Assembly: GCA_023078555.1 (NCBI GenBank)
Contig: CM041197.1
Span: 2,328,501 to 2,392,500 of the forward strand
Direction: 5' to 3'
Origin: Ulva prolifera
Taxonomy: Eukaryota > Chlorophyta > Ulvophyceae > Ulvales > Ulvaceae
DNA: 64,000 nucleotides
The position numbers and the translations under genes were made by a program. Positions 1-10,968 of the stretch are shown in pieces (positions within the stretch are counted from its first letter, which is position 1; each line of letters opens with the position of its first letter). Below the pieces are notes generated by a model. It had not been told where the DNA came from, did not search any database, and was given only the letters and a program-made list of their open reading frames with translations.

Positions 1-1043
1 GGGAGGTGAAGTATTGAGAGACAACAAATTGTCAGCCTGAGGGTTCAACGGGCATATATATGCTGGACGCCATGACGGAATCGCAAGTGCGCATGCTCCC
101 CGAGACGACCTGGCGTGAGTGCGCCAGTCCGCAGGAGCGCATACATGCTACGGGCAATGCGCGCTGCGAGCTTCATGCAGCCGCAATTAAGTGCGATTAG
201 AGCAGGCTGCGACGGCATGGCGCACGGGAGCGCTGCGTACACGTAATGCAAGCGCTGTAGTATTCCCCGCGTCTAGACAGACAACGTGGCTGCGAGACGC
301 AAGACAGACCCTCCATGGGACATCGCCACACCGGCTGGCTCAAGCTTGACCGTTCGCGAGACTCGGAAGCGGCATGCCTGGCGCAGCCACGAGCTACTCA
401 GCACCCGATTGCATCATGCCGCGTAGATTCTCTCGTTCTGCATCATTCATCATTAGATGTACTGACTCAACCCATGTACAGCACATTTGTCAGGCCATGT
501 GACTGGCTGGGCGACCTGATGTGAGATTGCCTGCACATGGTCCTACAGCTAGTCCTGCTGTGGCAATCCAGTGATATGGCCGCTATACCACTGGATCCTT
601 GCACGTCGCGACGTGCAAGGGTCCAGTGGTATAGCGGCCATATCACTGGATTGCCACACCTGCCACTGGCAGTATACTGGCAGGACTGTGTATACACAGC
701 CCACATGTACCTTTCAGCTGGCACACAACCGTGTGTTGTATTCAGTGCAGATGAGTAAAACTTTGTTGCCGGATTTCAGCAGGCTTCACCACCTAGCAGC
801 AGTGCTTAGTGTTGTTCACCCGGCAATAATTGCCTAGGGGCTATGATGGACAATTTAGGCCCTAGCATCAACCCTTCGCAGTCACAGTGTAGAAGTGTCA
901 ACAATCAGGGGATGTACAGTGCCACATAATGTAGCTCTGGTGGTGCGTTGGTGTGGTCGTGATGAGATCAGCTGGCCAGCATAGACCGGCCACACCAAAT
1001 CGACACCCGGGCCAACTCAGGAGGTCTGAGGCAACTCGTGATA
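1..1043. other. No gene seen; contains a long palindrome
   Basis: Only short overlapping reading frames on both strands and no recognisable domain. The notable structure is the hairpin at 559-658, listed separately. Confidence 0.6.
559..658. repeat. 100-bp near-perfect palindrome
   Basis: Two arms of about 49 bases pair around the centre TCGCGA (606-611). Inner arms contain ATCCAGTGATATGGCCGC and its reverse complement. I see one mismatch inside (596 against 621), and pairing decays beyond 559/658. There is no spacer, so the RNA or single strand would form one long hairpin. It could be a foldback or MITE-type element, or a small-RNA precursor; nothing in the sequence decides. Confidence 0.85.
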
Positions 1044-1210
1044 TGTATTACCACGATCAAGGCCGCAGGGCGGGCAGCACCGCGAAACCAGCAAGCACCA
1101 TTGCACAGAAAACACCAACACAAACACAGCAACCACACACACCGATGCACACACGCCACAGCTGCCCCCCGCCCCCCCCGGGCCTGTCCATTGGCCGGGA
1201 GGTACTCGTG
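1044..1210 (-). mobile_element. Degenerate family A retroelement 3' tail
   Basis: The stretch resembles the reverse complement of the family A 3' end: a decayed version of the terminal TTGTCCTTGTAACAC, then GGCGGGCAGCACCGCG, then CACACA-rich DNA. It is much shorter than the intact tails at 18530-19216 and 28140-28336. No protein can be read from it. Downstream to about 2330 I see no gene. Confidence 0.5.
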
Positions 1211-2337
1211 TGAACCAGGGGTGGCGATGCGTGTGCCACATTCTAATTACCATCGGCGGGCAGCCGTGCATAGATCTGGATGCCACAATATCTTCGAGCG
1301 TTCAAGCTGGTCAATGGCACTGCAAGCTCGAGCTAGCCTGGGAGCATGTAATGCTAAAGCCCAAGGCTCTGAGCGGGGTACCGGCCAGCTGGTCAGCTCG
1401 TGATTGTCTTGCATAAGCTGATGAGCAGCAGCCCACAAAGCAACACCACTGCATGCTGACCGCTCATGTTGTATCACAAGGATAAGGCGGCGAGACGCTG
1501 AACCCAACCGGAAACCAGCCAGCAGTGCAAGAACCCAACCACCAACCCGGTCCAACGCTCATGTTATGTATGCTCATGTTCTGTATGTACATTTCCATGT
1601 AACTTTGCTCAACATGCTTTGCAATCAATCCAGACCTGTTCAGGGGGATGCATTAGTGGTGCTTATATAGTTGTGTCATTTTTCAACGTCACAGGCCATT
1701 GAATGGCAGAGCAACTCATCAAACCAACCAACACACAGCAACGCCCAAGGAGCAACACTGAATTGAGGGCCTCCGGCTGCGCAGCTCGGCTCGTGCGGAG
1801 GCTCCGGACGACGGGGGCACACAGAGATCAGACCACCAATTACGGTACTACTCGTAGAAGCCACTGGCATAGTTTGATGCAAAATGCGCAGTGCAGATGC
1901 AGATGCAGCGGTGCCGGCCGCTGGAGGGTACTGCGCAGTCCTGTGGCGGCCACATGCATGCGCAGTGCATGAGCTATGTGTCGCAGCAGCTTGCAATCCT
2001 GTGTTATAGAGGCAATGGCGAGGAGGCAATCAGCACCGCCATGTGCCTCTGGCATGCATCGCTCAGCAGCGTAGCCACATGTAGCCGTGCGTGGCCAATG
2101 CCTGGGCTCTACGCGGGTCGACGAGATCTCTGAACCTGCAAAACTGCATGGAGCGGCCGCGGGGCAATGATCGTGACAATCTCCAGAGCAATTGCACAAT
2201 GGGAGTATGGACGGACACTTGCCAGTGTTTGACTGTGAAAGTGTTCTGTCCACGTGGAGTGCACTTCGAAGTGCGCTCCTCCTCGAGGAGCTCCAAGCGA
2301 GTCACGCCACGGCGATGGCACTGCGCGCTGCCAGTGT
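1211..2337. other. No gene seen
   Basis: Short frames only. A weak tail-like fragment (ACAAGGATAAGGCGGCGAG near 1478) suggests more eroded retroelement DNA. Confidence 0.5.
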
Positions 2338-3035
2338 GTTACAAGGACAAAGGCAGCAAGGCGGGCAGCACCGCGAAAGCAGGCAGACGAAGCACACACC
2401 CAGACACCCACGCACGCAACACCCACCACGCCCAGAAAACCCATCACCGGCGCAGTAAACGACACAGATCCGCAGACCGCCAAGCACACACCCACACACT
2501 CACACACGCACGCACAGACCCCACGGCCCACACACAACAACACGTGCGCATTGCGTTTCTCGTGCTCTCCCTTTTGGTCCTGGCGGTGCTACCGGACCCT
2601 CCGGCTTTTTCCTTTGTAACACACAACAACACAACCGCTAACACCACAACGCCCGCCGCCGTACGACAGGGCCGCACCCACACGACAGGGCCACACCCAA
2701 CACACTGCTGCCTGAGGCCGCCCATCATGGCCACCCGACTGCCGGGGGCCCCCGTAGCCCCAAACCCCAACCCCACCCCCTCCGAGCCACAGCACGCCAC
2801 GCCAGCCCGACACACCGCCGCGCAGCCTCGCCGGCCCACCGTACCCAGGACAATGCATCGCCCAAGCCGTGTCTGCAGCCCCTGCACATGCCAACAAAGG
2901 CATCCCACACGCCCTTCGGACCCGGCGCCGGCCTACCTGGAGTCAGAGGCCATTGGTTGGTGGCGTCAAGCAGACGGGGCTCCCGAGGGGCACCCTACTG
3001 CTCAGGCCGGATGGCGTGTAAGCGGCGAGAGGTCA
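2338..3035 (-). mobile_element. Family A retroelement fragment, 5'-truncated
   Basis: The 3' end lies at 2338, where GTGTTACAAGGACAAAGGC is the reverse complement of the family A terminus. At its other end, 3000-3035 is the reverse complement of the family's stop-codon region (encoding about LTGHPA then stop, compare 18500-18529). So it holds essentially only the 3' UTR of the element. A family B tail of opposite orientation is embedded at 2560-2625. The 332-codon open frame crossing this region (2091-3089) is chance openness of GC-rich repeat DNA and not a gene. Confidence 0.6.
2560..2625 (+). repeat. Family B retroelement 3' tail
   Basis: GGTCCTGGCGGTGCTACCGG...CCTCCGGC followed by TTTTTCCTTTGTAACAC. 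The same block occurs inverted at 27847-27905 and 27947-28008. It shares the GGTGCTACC and TTGTAACAC elements with family A, so B is probably a related subfamily. Confidence 0.65.
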
Positions 3036-3164
3036 GTGTGCATGCAGCTGCCAGTGCTGCCATTGTGCATGCAGCCCGGATCTAGCTAGATTCTGACTCC
3101 GTGAGTTCACAGAAACACGTGCATCCCAGGATGCAGTAGACCTGCTGCAGTACTAGTCTTGCAT

Positions 3165-3194
3165 GATCAAATTCACAATATTGTGAATTTGATC
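3165..3194. repeat. 30-bp perfect palindrome
   Basis: Both halves are exact reverse complements (left half GATCAAATTCACAAT). It is AT-rich compared with its surroundings. It could be a hairpin, a dyad protein-binding site or a foldback footprint. Confidence 0.9.
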
Positions 3195-3689
3195 GATATT
3201 AACGCGGCACAGCCGTGCTTGCAATTGCTCCTACTTTCAGTCCTGACCACCATCATGATGCATACCACCACATGGCACAGCTGTTTCTGCCAGCATACAC
3301 TGCCACTCCATGTGTGTCAGGACTGATTAATCGATTGCAGGGGCAAGCAAGGCTGTGGCAAGTCTGAGACTGGCCACGATACATACGCCACGTACGTGTG
3401 GCCCAATTAATTCATCCGGAGACTCTCCAGATGTCGATGCATACGGACATGGCCATACGGACACGACCAAAGACTCCGAGTCTCGGACGTCCACGCGTGG
3501 CCACGTCCACTTGCAACAGTCGTGGGTGCTCATGAGTATACTTGTTTACCGTACCTTTATCATGCATAGACACGTTGCATACCGTGTGGACCCCTAGCTA
3601 CCAATCTGCGACATGCATGTGCTACGTACTGAGCGAAGTGAATCAAGCCAGCTCAGTGCAGACCACCATATGCATCGCGCCAACGGCCT

Positions 3690-3862
3690 GGAGGACGCGA
3701 TCCTGCCGGACTGAGGTGTGTGCGTGGTTGTAGTGTGATCGTGTGTATGTTGCTGTTGATTCGGAGGAGATTCTTTTGTGGTACATATTTGTCTTCTCCC
3801 GTTTGGCATATATTGGTCTTCTCCCGTGTGGCATATATTTGTCTTCTCCCGTTGACTCTGTC
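3690..3862 (+). repeat. Family E repeat with triplicated core
   Basis: Begins with CTGGAGGACGCGATCCTGCC, shared with 29660 and 30030, and continues through GTTGCTGTTGATTCGGA. The usual terminal core (TTTGTTTTCTCCCGTTCACTC elsewhere) is here present three times as variants of CATATATTTGTCTTCTCCCGT between about 3785 and 3852. E is a dispersed element with a conserved 5' block and a conserved end ending near TTTTGTAA; no protein is seen. Confidence 0.7.
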
Positions 3863-4454
3863 GCGCCAACCGGATGACACCAGAGTCTGGTGACAAGACT
3901 GTTATGCAGCGTTTCGAAATACCTCATAACCTCGGCCGTTAAGCATTTTCGCAGCTTTCGCACCTTTCTGTTGCTGTATTTGTCTGCACCCGTTGACTCT
4001 TCTGCGCAGCCGTAACGATTTTCGCAGCTTCTTCTTGTGCGTGCACGTGGTGCGTGGATAGCGAGCGCTCCCCAGCGCGCGCAGCTGTCGCATCTGCACT
4101 CAAACAGTAATTGCCATGTGACGAAGATCAATCATGACGTCAAGTGGCACGATTGGGATCATGCGCGATTGTGAACTCGGCGAGGGGCACGTTCACTGAT
4201 GGCATATGATACCAGCTTGCGCGCGCACGCATCCTATAGCTACGCGCGCATACAGCTCTGCATGCAAGCCTGAGGACGGTATACGTACATGTTACAGAAT
4301 CGTGATTGCAGACGAGTAGCCGAGCACCAGCAACCAACCACAACTCAAGGTTGCCCACGAAGCAGATTTCAATCAGCCTCACATGCACGCACAAACAGCA
4401 CCAACAGCACCGTGCTGTTAGTGTGTGAGGCTGTGACAGCGCACGCCACAGCCT

Positions 4455-4990
4455 GAGGTGTTCGCTGCTGCCCCGCTTATGGCACGCCATGCATGCGGGC
4501 AAAGCCGTCTTGCTGGGGCTCATGGTCCCGTCCGATGGCCTGCCGCGGCGCGCTGGCCGGCCGGCCTCACCGGATCACCGCCCGACGCGGCGCGGACTCC
4601 GCGAGCGCTGTACCTCGTCTCGCGGGCCTGCGTCGCTGCCCATGGGCACCGCTGACTCACCGGCACGCACGCACGCACGCACGCAATCCCACACCGAGTG
4701 ACAGACACCCACCGAACCCGCACCTGCGCACAAACACAAACACACACACACACACACACCCCCGCTGGTGGGCGGGGTTCGGGTGGGGGTGGGCGTGTGG
4801 GCGTGGGCGTGTGTGTGGCTGTGTGGCTGTGGGGCTGTGGGGCTGTGTGGCTGTGTCCGGCGCGGGTGCTGCCGTTGCGTGGGTGTTTTGGTGTGAGCTT
4901 CGTGTGGCTTGCTGCGTGGTGTGCGGTTCCCCTGGTTCTTGCTTGCGGTGCTACTTGCCTCGCTTGCTTTGTCCTTGTAACACAAAAACA
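4455..4990 (+). mobile_element. Family A retroelement 3' fragment
   Basis: It starts in the last codons of the family A ORF (PLMARHA then KAVLLGL, compare 18440-18500) and runs through a GTGTGG-rich 3' UTR with a CA-dinucleotide run near 4739-4760. It ends at the conserved GCTTTGTCCTTGTAACAC near 4967-4985. The 5' part of the element is absent, as expected from incomplete reverse transcription. Long frames on both strands here (up to 250 codons) are composition artefacts. Confidence 0.75.
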
Positions 4991-5546
4991 CACACACCCG
5001 CACACCACACCCGCGTATCCGCCCACTCACCAGCCCCAAACACCCGCAGCCTCGGGCCCGCACGTGAATCGACCCCGCCGCCCGCGCGGCCGCGGCGCCC
5101 GAAGCTGGCAGCCCGGCCATCGCCGGCCCATCGCGCCAGCCGCCGTGCCGCCGCCTGCCACTCCGACTTCGTCTTTGTTCAAAACAAGTACATGGGTGAG
5201 GTGCTCCGCCGTCAGCTGCGTGCCATAACACATGCCTCGACATGAACTCTGGCAGATTCCGAACTGCTACCTATATGACACATACATGAAACTCTGGCAC
5301 AAGGCACCAAGAGAAGAGAATCGCACGTGTAAGGTTGTGTTTGTGCGTGTGGGGTGCCTGTCACGGTGCAAACAGTACCTAGCCTCAGCCGGTGCCCAAG
5401 TCAATCCCAGCAGAAGGCTATTATGCCGGAGCACATGTAGGGCAGCAAGGTGATCATCGATAAGCTGGCAGAGCAGTGAAAGGCTCTGCGAAACAAGAAC
5501 ACCCCCTTTCCGAGACAGATGGTTTATATGACAGACTTATATCTAA
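4991..5546. other. No gene seen
   Basis: CA-rich, then GC-rich flank of the retroelement fragment, followed by unremarkable sequence. No supported coding region. Confidence 0.5.
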
Positions 5547-5909
5547 TCAGAAAGATCGTAATGAGCACGGCAACATATCATTTGCTTTGTTTCCCGTGAC
5601 GCTGACACAGCGCACTCTGTAAGGCGTGCAGCTGCGGCCATGGCGGGTGTCTTCGCAGGAGCACCGGAATCCCAGGAACTCGGGAGCCCGGAGAAAATTT
5701 CCCAAACATGCACGTACCGAATTTACAAGCGCATGCGAGCGGTTGGTGGTGGCCGTCATCAGCAGCTTTGCGATAGCTTTACGTGTACGTGTAACCCCCA
5801 GCGATGATGCCCGATCGCGAGCTTCAACCACGCCTGGCTCGAATTGGAAGCTGCAATATCGAAAGGCGAGGAGGGGTCTCATCTGGGCGCGAGGCTTCTC
5901 TGATTCCAT
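5547..5909 (-). other. Candidate coding segment conserved in both duplication arms
   Basis: A 120-codon minus-strand frame. Its translation shares RASSLG-(V/P)-T and APE-(F/L)-LGFRC-(S/A)-CE with the plus-strand frame at 57840-58148 in the opposite arm. Conservation of residues where the DNA has clearly diverged argues for a former or present coding exon. Nearby, a minus-strand frame around 6170-6245 reads LVRLKKPTQGDR and matches LVRPQKPSRGDR at 57560-57600, and 6722-7042 shares RRKPARAR with 56814-57083. In the left arm an in-frame TGA stands where the right arm has a Cys codon upstream of LVR, so this copy may be broken or the exons lie differently. No family recognised; exon structure not resolved. 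Confidence 0.35.
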
Positions 5910-7400
5910 CTTCAGCCTGAGATCAGCGCTGTGCGTGTGCTATGGCAGTACAGCGGCCTGCAGATGCAGTGGCTGTGTTACAGGAGAGCGAACGGATCGA
6001 ATGCAACGCATCACACAAAAATGTTTAAGGAAATAGCGCAAAAAGCAGTAGATGCAGTGGCCCGTTTGCTGGCTCAATTGCTGCTGGACCTGGCGCAAAG
6101 GAAGCATGGGCATCCTCTGCATCGACCGCGATGACCAGAAACAGCATAACTGTCGTGTGCATAGCCCAGTCATGCTTGTCGAAAATGTGCGGTCGCCTTG
6201 AGTCGGCTTCTTCAGCCTCACCAATCCGCAGCTGGTCATGATCACGTCCGCATCCGGCGTATCAGCAGATCAGTGCAATGCGCAGTGACGGACAGTCTAC
6301 ACAGGAACTCCAGATGTAATATGCAAACTTCAGGCTTACGTACACTGGCGTTGACACGGTGCATACAGAGCTTTGCCCATTGTGCCGCAGTCCCACAATG
6401 CTGCTGCACACTGGCTCCAAGAAACCGCGATCATCTCAGTCGCTGCAAGTCGTTTACTGCGACGCTGCAATGTAATCTGCACAGCTGCGACGGAGTGTGT
6501 GCGCTAGGCAAGCTGACCGCGATTTCTGGCTGCGCCATCTGTTCTTTACATTCCACGAGCTGACGCGTGGACTAAGGAACAGCCTGGCGCCAGGCTTGCG
6601 CATCGCAGCTGACGCCGCGCACTAGTAGATCATCATTAGCTGGCAACCATGGACAATTTCAGAGTGGCCACAGCATCGCAGGCCCCGGTCAGTGACGGGA
6701 TCCGGAGGTCAAACACATCAATCAACGTTGACGGATATAATTAACCGCAAACACCTTCCACACCTTGATCATACCCACAGGCATTCTCTTCAAAAGCTTC
6801 CATGCTGTTGTTGCGGGTGCGTATACATACGCCAAGTAGCTAACGCGCACAGGAAAGAAGGCCGATCGCGACGTGGCGCGGCTAGAAAAGCCATACATGT
6901 ACATGCGCGCACCTGCCCGCGCACTGATGGCCATCGATCTGGATGCAGTTTTCGGAACGCGAGCTCGCGCGGGCTTCCGCCTGCAAATGCGCCACACCGC
7001 TAGCCAAGAAACCTCTGATTGGTCAATGTGATCCATGCGCACTGTGATTCCGGGCCATGGCGCAGTGGCCGCTCGGTAGCGCCTGCGAGTGTCCGGGAGT
7101 AAGCGTTGCGGTTCACCGTGTGGAGTGCAACACAGTAGGAGCTCCTAGACGACAATGATCCTGCATCGTCCATCGATCACGATCAGTGTCTGTTGCTGCA
7201 GATGAAGCAGGCTCGTACAACACATATAAGGCTGGCAGTCTTGGTTAATGGTCACACTCACCCACTGCCTCTGCCAGCAACAGCAACAGCTACGTAGCTA
7301 CATATACACTCCACAACACTCGCTGCACTGCCAGTCTTCCACATTTGTTCAACACTCGAGCTCTTCTGCCAGCCCCAAGTACAACACAATGTGCGCTGCT
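5600..7400. repeat. Left arm, outer diverged part of the inverted duplication
   Basis: This block is the reverse-complement homologue of 56565-58040 plus 54525-54693. Clear anchors are the GAGCTCCTA...GTTGCACTCCACACGGT stretch (7085-7150 against 56655-56720) and the TATA-containing stretch near 7222. Similarity is obvious but interrupted and much lower than in the inner part of the arm at 7675-9815. The segment 7405-7675 has no visible partner in the other arm. Confidence 0.75.
7222..7230 (+). promoter_or_regulatory. TATA-like motif upstream of gene A
   Basis: CATATAAGG lies about 500 bases upstream of the gene A start codon and is conserved in the opposite arm (CCATATATAAGG read on the minus strand at 56571-56582). 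The flanking DNA is conserved on both sides. If it is the core promoter, a long 5' UTR or a 5' intron must lie between it and 7730. It could instead serve a transcript in the other direction. Confidence 0.4.
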
Positions 7401-7674
7401 TTTCAACTAGCTATAGCTATTCTATTGTCCCGGGCTACGATCACGATGTTGCGGTCGACCACGATCACAGCACCGAGCTGACATGTCATTGTGGTTGACA
7501 TCACTGATGGCATGTGCAGTTGTTGCTCAAGCTGCATGGTCATATCTGCTGGCAGCTACTGCTTTCATTGCATGCCAGTTGTGCCTAGACGCCGGCCTCC
7601 GCTTGTTCCTGACCCCAATGACAGCGAGGTTTGGACATTCCCGGTCTGGCCGCATCATGCCATGATGGCGGTGC

Positions 7675-9815
7675 CTGGCGTTGCTGCCTGAGCTCTGCAG
7701 ATCTGACGCAGGGCGGCCGTGTGTGCAGGATGTACGCTGCTGCTGCTGTTGCCGTCATCGCCGGTGCCGCCATGGCCCCCGCCCCGGCCACTGCCAGCGG
7801 TGCCACCCTCGCCTCCGGCTCCACCGGCGTCGCGCGCCGCAGCCTGCTCGCGACACGCTCCATCGACGACTTCCGCAACCGCTTCCCCAGCACTGGCGGC
7901 GGCAACGATGGTAACGAGGGCAACGAGGGTGACGAAGGTAACGAAGGTGACGAGGGCAACGAGGGCAACGAGGGCCGCGGCCCGCCTCCCAGCGTCGGCG
8001 TGTCTGGCAATGAGGGCGATGAAGGCAATGAGGGGAACGAGGGCGACGAGGGCAATGGGTCGTTCTCCGGCTCGACGGTCTCCAGGGTCACCTGCGCGTC
8101 CGCCGCAACCGCCGCAACCTTCTCTGACATGAAAGACGCCCACGTGAACGCCGTGGCCGAGGTGTTCGTTGACCTCTGCGCGCCTGGCTTCAACGGGTCC
8201 ATTGAGCCTGTCATCGACTCCGCCCATGATGCGGGCTTTGCCATCGCAGAGGCCCTCGCCGCAGCGCAGGCGGCGTGCGTGTCCCAGGGCAACGCGTTTG
8301 GGTGCGCAAGCGCGTCCGCCACAGCCGCTGCGTGGGCTGAGGCGACAGCCCAGGCGCACGCGACGGCCGTCGCGTCTGCGGTCGCGTCGTGCGATTGCCT
8401 CGTGCAAGGCACCGCGTTCGCCTTCGGCGAGGCCGAGACCTTCATTGAGCTCGTCGCCGAAGCGTTTGCGGTCGCGGAGGCGGAGGCATGCGTTCAGGGC
8501 GACGCCGCCGCATTTGCATTCGCCTTTGCCCAGTGCTCGGCTGCATCCTATGCCACCGTCTTTGCCGACGTGCGCCCCGCCCCTCATCAGCTCCCGCCAG
8601 CATGTTCTGCACATCATGTGTAGATGAGACTCATCAGTACTACTACCTAGTCGCTGCACCGGTCCCACGGTCACATCCTGTCCTGCATGCTCCCCGCACA
8701 TATGTGTATGAAACTCACTGTACACATCAGTAGTAACACCTTGACGTTGCCAGGCCTCCCCCCAGAGTGTTCACTGGGTGCTTAGTGGCGTGTGTCGTCC
8801 GGCCAGAGACTCAGCAGCAGGCTATGTCCGTGCAGGCGATCGCTGCAGCGCTGGTCGTGGGCGACTGCTTCTCCGCGACCGTCGCGGCGGCAATCGACGC
8901 CCAGACCAGCGCCGTCTTCGAGGTCGTGCAGGACTGCAAACTCGAAGACTTCTCCTTCGGAGACGCCGTCGCCTCCACCCTCGGCTCCAGCGCTGAGGGC
9001 GTACGCTCCGCCTGCCTGTGAACGCATGCTTGCCCTCTGGTGCACGCCATGGCTTTGCCGACATCTGCCATTGCTTGGCCTGCCCCTGCTCCGCGTCTCA
9101 CAGCAACACCGGTGTCAGCAGCAGGCACTAGCACTCTGCATGCATGCACATGCCTGACTCCACGCAGCTGCAGCCTTCCCGGTGCCTGCGCTAGTGTAAC
9201 AGTGTTGGGTTGCCGTACAAAAATGACCTGAACGAGCGCATCTGTTCTACGCGATTGAGCTCGACAGCCCAACACTGCTGTGAAGCATGGCGAGCATACG
9301 TGTCGTGGCAGAATGGGCTGACGGTGGTACGCATGCATGCAGCAGGCCAACGAGATCCTCCGCTAAGCTCCCAGGCCGCGTTCTGGCCACGCCACCGCCC
9401 GGTCTGCGGCGGCCCAGTCCGCGGCGGCCGGGCGGTGTTGAACCGAGACCCAAGCAAGTTGAGCATGCACCCGCTGGTGCTGCAGTGTGGACACGCCAAG
9501 TCCCCACGCCAAGACCTGCCCAGTTGCAAGCCCGCTGTGTGACGTGGTAGCGTAGCAGCTATGATCCACTGCCTGCAGCCCGCTTGCGTCCGATGATGCG
9601 ATGCCGGTAGAATGTGAACTGTCCGCCACGGGCACAGTCTCCAAAGTGTACTAGCCTGGTGCCTTCTGCACCGGCCGCAGCCTTTCGATACCCAATCTGC
9701 TCTGCCAGACGGCGTCAGCTAGCCTAGGCCGCCTGGCAGCAAGCTCTGTGGGTGCTGCTTGTCCTGTTCACAGTGAATGTATCTGATTTGACCGATGTAA
9801 ATCTTTGTAGACGTC
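7675..9815. repeat. Left arm, inner near-identical part of the inverted duplication
   Basis: Reverse-complement homologue of about 51715-53860, with the coordinate sum close to 61520 throughout. It contains all of gene A and about 800 bp 3' of it. Translations in several frames over about 9190-9645 are identical to those of 51875-52330, showing essentially no substitutions there. Homology fades near 9815. Confidence 0.85.
7730..9021 (+). CDS. Secreted (N/D)EG-repeat, Ala/Cys-rich protein, gene A
   Basis: Two-exon model: 7730-8569 (donor GTGCGC) and 8836-9021 (acceptor GTGCAG), phase 0, about 341 residues. Paralogues at 52494-53797 and 58701-60170 share the same junction. Residues 1-23 form a signal peptide ending near PATAS. 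An Arg/Ser-rich linker follows, then two blocks of NEG/DEG tripeptides separated by a Pro/Gly spacer. The rest (from about residue 120) is an Ala-rich domain with about 11 cysteines, including QAAC, FGCAS, CDCL, EACVQG, GDCFSATV and VQDC. FIELVAEAFAVAE and SAVFEVVQDC are shared by all three paralogues. The acidic repeats and disulphide potential suggest an extracellular or cell-wall role, which is inference. I do not recognise the family. The acceptor is supported by comparison with gene C; an earlier AG at about 8820 is possible in A and B only. Confidence 0.75.
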
Positions 9816-10858
9816 ATGCTGCATGATCCATGCTCTCCAACCTCTACAGCGGCATAGCTGCAGCCTCAGGGCAGTGCAGTGCAGGCTGTCCATGCACACA
9901 TATGCATATGTGTGCCGCCTGCAACGCAGCAACTATGTGAATTCACATAGTTACTAATAGTAATTAATATTCGACTGATCAAAAGGTATCAGATCGCACC
10001 TGCCCACCAGGCGCTCAAATACGTCATGTGCGTGCTGTTGCCTCGCCTGCAGAGAAAGTGTTAAAAAGTCACGTTCACAGAACACATGGCGGCCTGCGTA
10101 GTGACCACTGGTGCTCCCTGGAACCCCCTGCCGAGTGCACAGTCAGCACGTAAGCGGCACCGCGTGCCTGTCTGAATGCAGCTTCTGATGGACGCTGGCA
10201 GCGCGAAACTACCTTGCTGTGATGATGCGCTTCGAGGATAGAGTGTGACCGTGTTTGGTTGCGGTTACCACCAGCACATCTGGAAACTGCCATGGCGTTC
10301 CAGTTGTTGCTTGATGAGCCCTAACATGCATGGCAGTCGATGTTTCAATTGACCGGGGGGCATGCATATGGCCGAGTGCATGTGACATCTGCTTGGGTGC
10401 TCTGTCTACAGATATGCTGCAGATCTGTAATTTCACTGTTTGTGGGTTAGCAGCCTACACGAGTGTGTCTGCAGCTCGTACACATTTTGTGACCAACGGA
10501 AAGAAAGAGAACAACGGCAACGGCATCGGCAACACCCGCCGGTCTCACAGACCCGGACCCTGTGGCTGCACACTCATGACTTGGTTATGGTTTTCCATGG
10601 CAAATGAGGTCGCTTGAGATTGCATGGCGACAGAGCGGCCACACCCCACTGCTTTGACAAAGCCACATCTGTATGTGCTCACTGGAGGTGCTCATCCCCG
10701 CCCTAGTCTGCTGTAGCTGTAGCATGAGCTGGCAGCATCACCCCAACAAGTGGCCGTGCCATCGCGTGCCATCGCGCCCATGACACACAGCATGCATCTT
10801 TACTCCCCAGCACCCCACCACAAGCTCCAAGCTGCGTGACATGCACGCTGCCAAGCCG
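9816..10858. other. No gene seen; two 22-bp palindromes
   Basis: Intergenic between gene A and the LRR gene. Perfect palindromes lie at 9894-9915 (centre ATATGCATAT) and 9931-9952 (centre GTGAATTCAC), only 15 bases apart. No supported coding region; short frames only. Confidence 0.5.
9894..9952. repeat. Pair of perfect 22-bp palindromes
   Basis: 9894-9915 and 9931-9952 are each exact dyads. They lie just beyond the end of the inverted-duplication arm. They may be hairpins or simple dyad sites. Confidence 0.85.

Positions 10859-10897
<39 letters not shown>
10859..10897. repeat. C39 homopolymer
   Basis: Thirty-nine consecutive C, just beyond the stop codon of the minus-strand LRR gene, so a G run in its transcript or 3' flank. 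Confidence 0.95.
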
Positions 10898-10898
<1 letters not shown>

Positions 10899-10968
10899 AA
10901 CCGAGATGACATGCGGTGTCAGGAGACCAGGACTCAGCAGTGAACCTTGCTGCCGCAATATGCGTGGA

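Larger units (their letters stand above)
3036..4454. other. No gene seen; palindrome and family E repeat
   Basis: Intergenic. It holds the palindrome at 3165-3194 and the family E repeat at 3690-3862, with a further weak E-like unit near 3970-4000. The remaining sequence has short frames without recognisable similarity. Confidence 0.5.

Noticed and set aside
2091..3089. 332-codon plus-strand frame
   Set aside because: It runs across retroelement 3' UTR material of two families in both orientations; its His/Thr/Pro-rich translation reflects CACACA repeats.
4493..5245. 250-, 222- and 176-codon frames on both strands
   Set aside because: They overlap a family A 3' UTR and CA/GT microsatellite; the translations are Thr/His or Val/Gly/Cys repeats.
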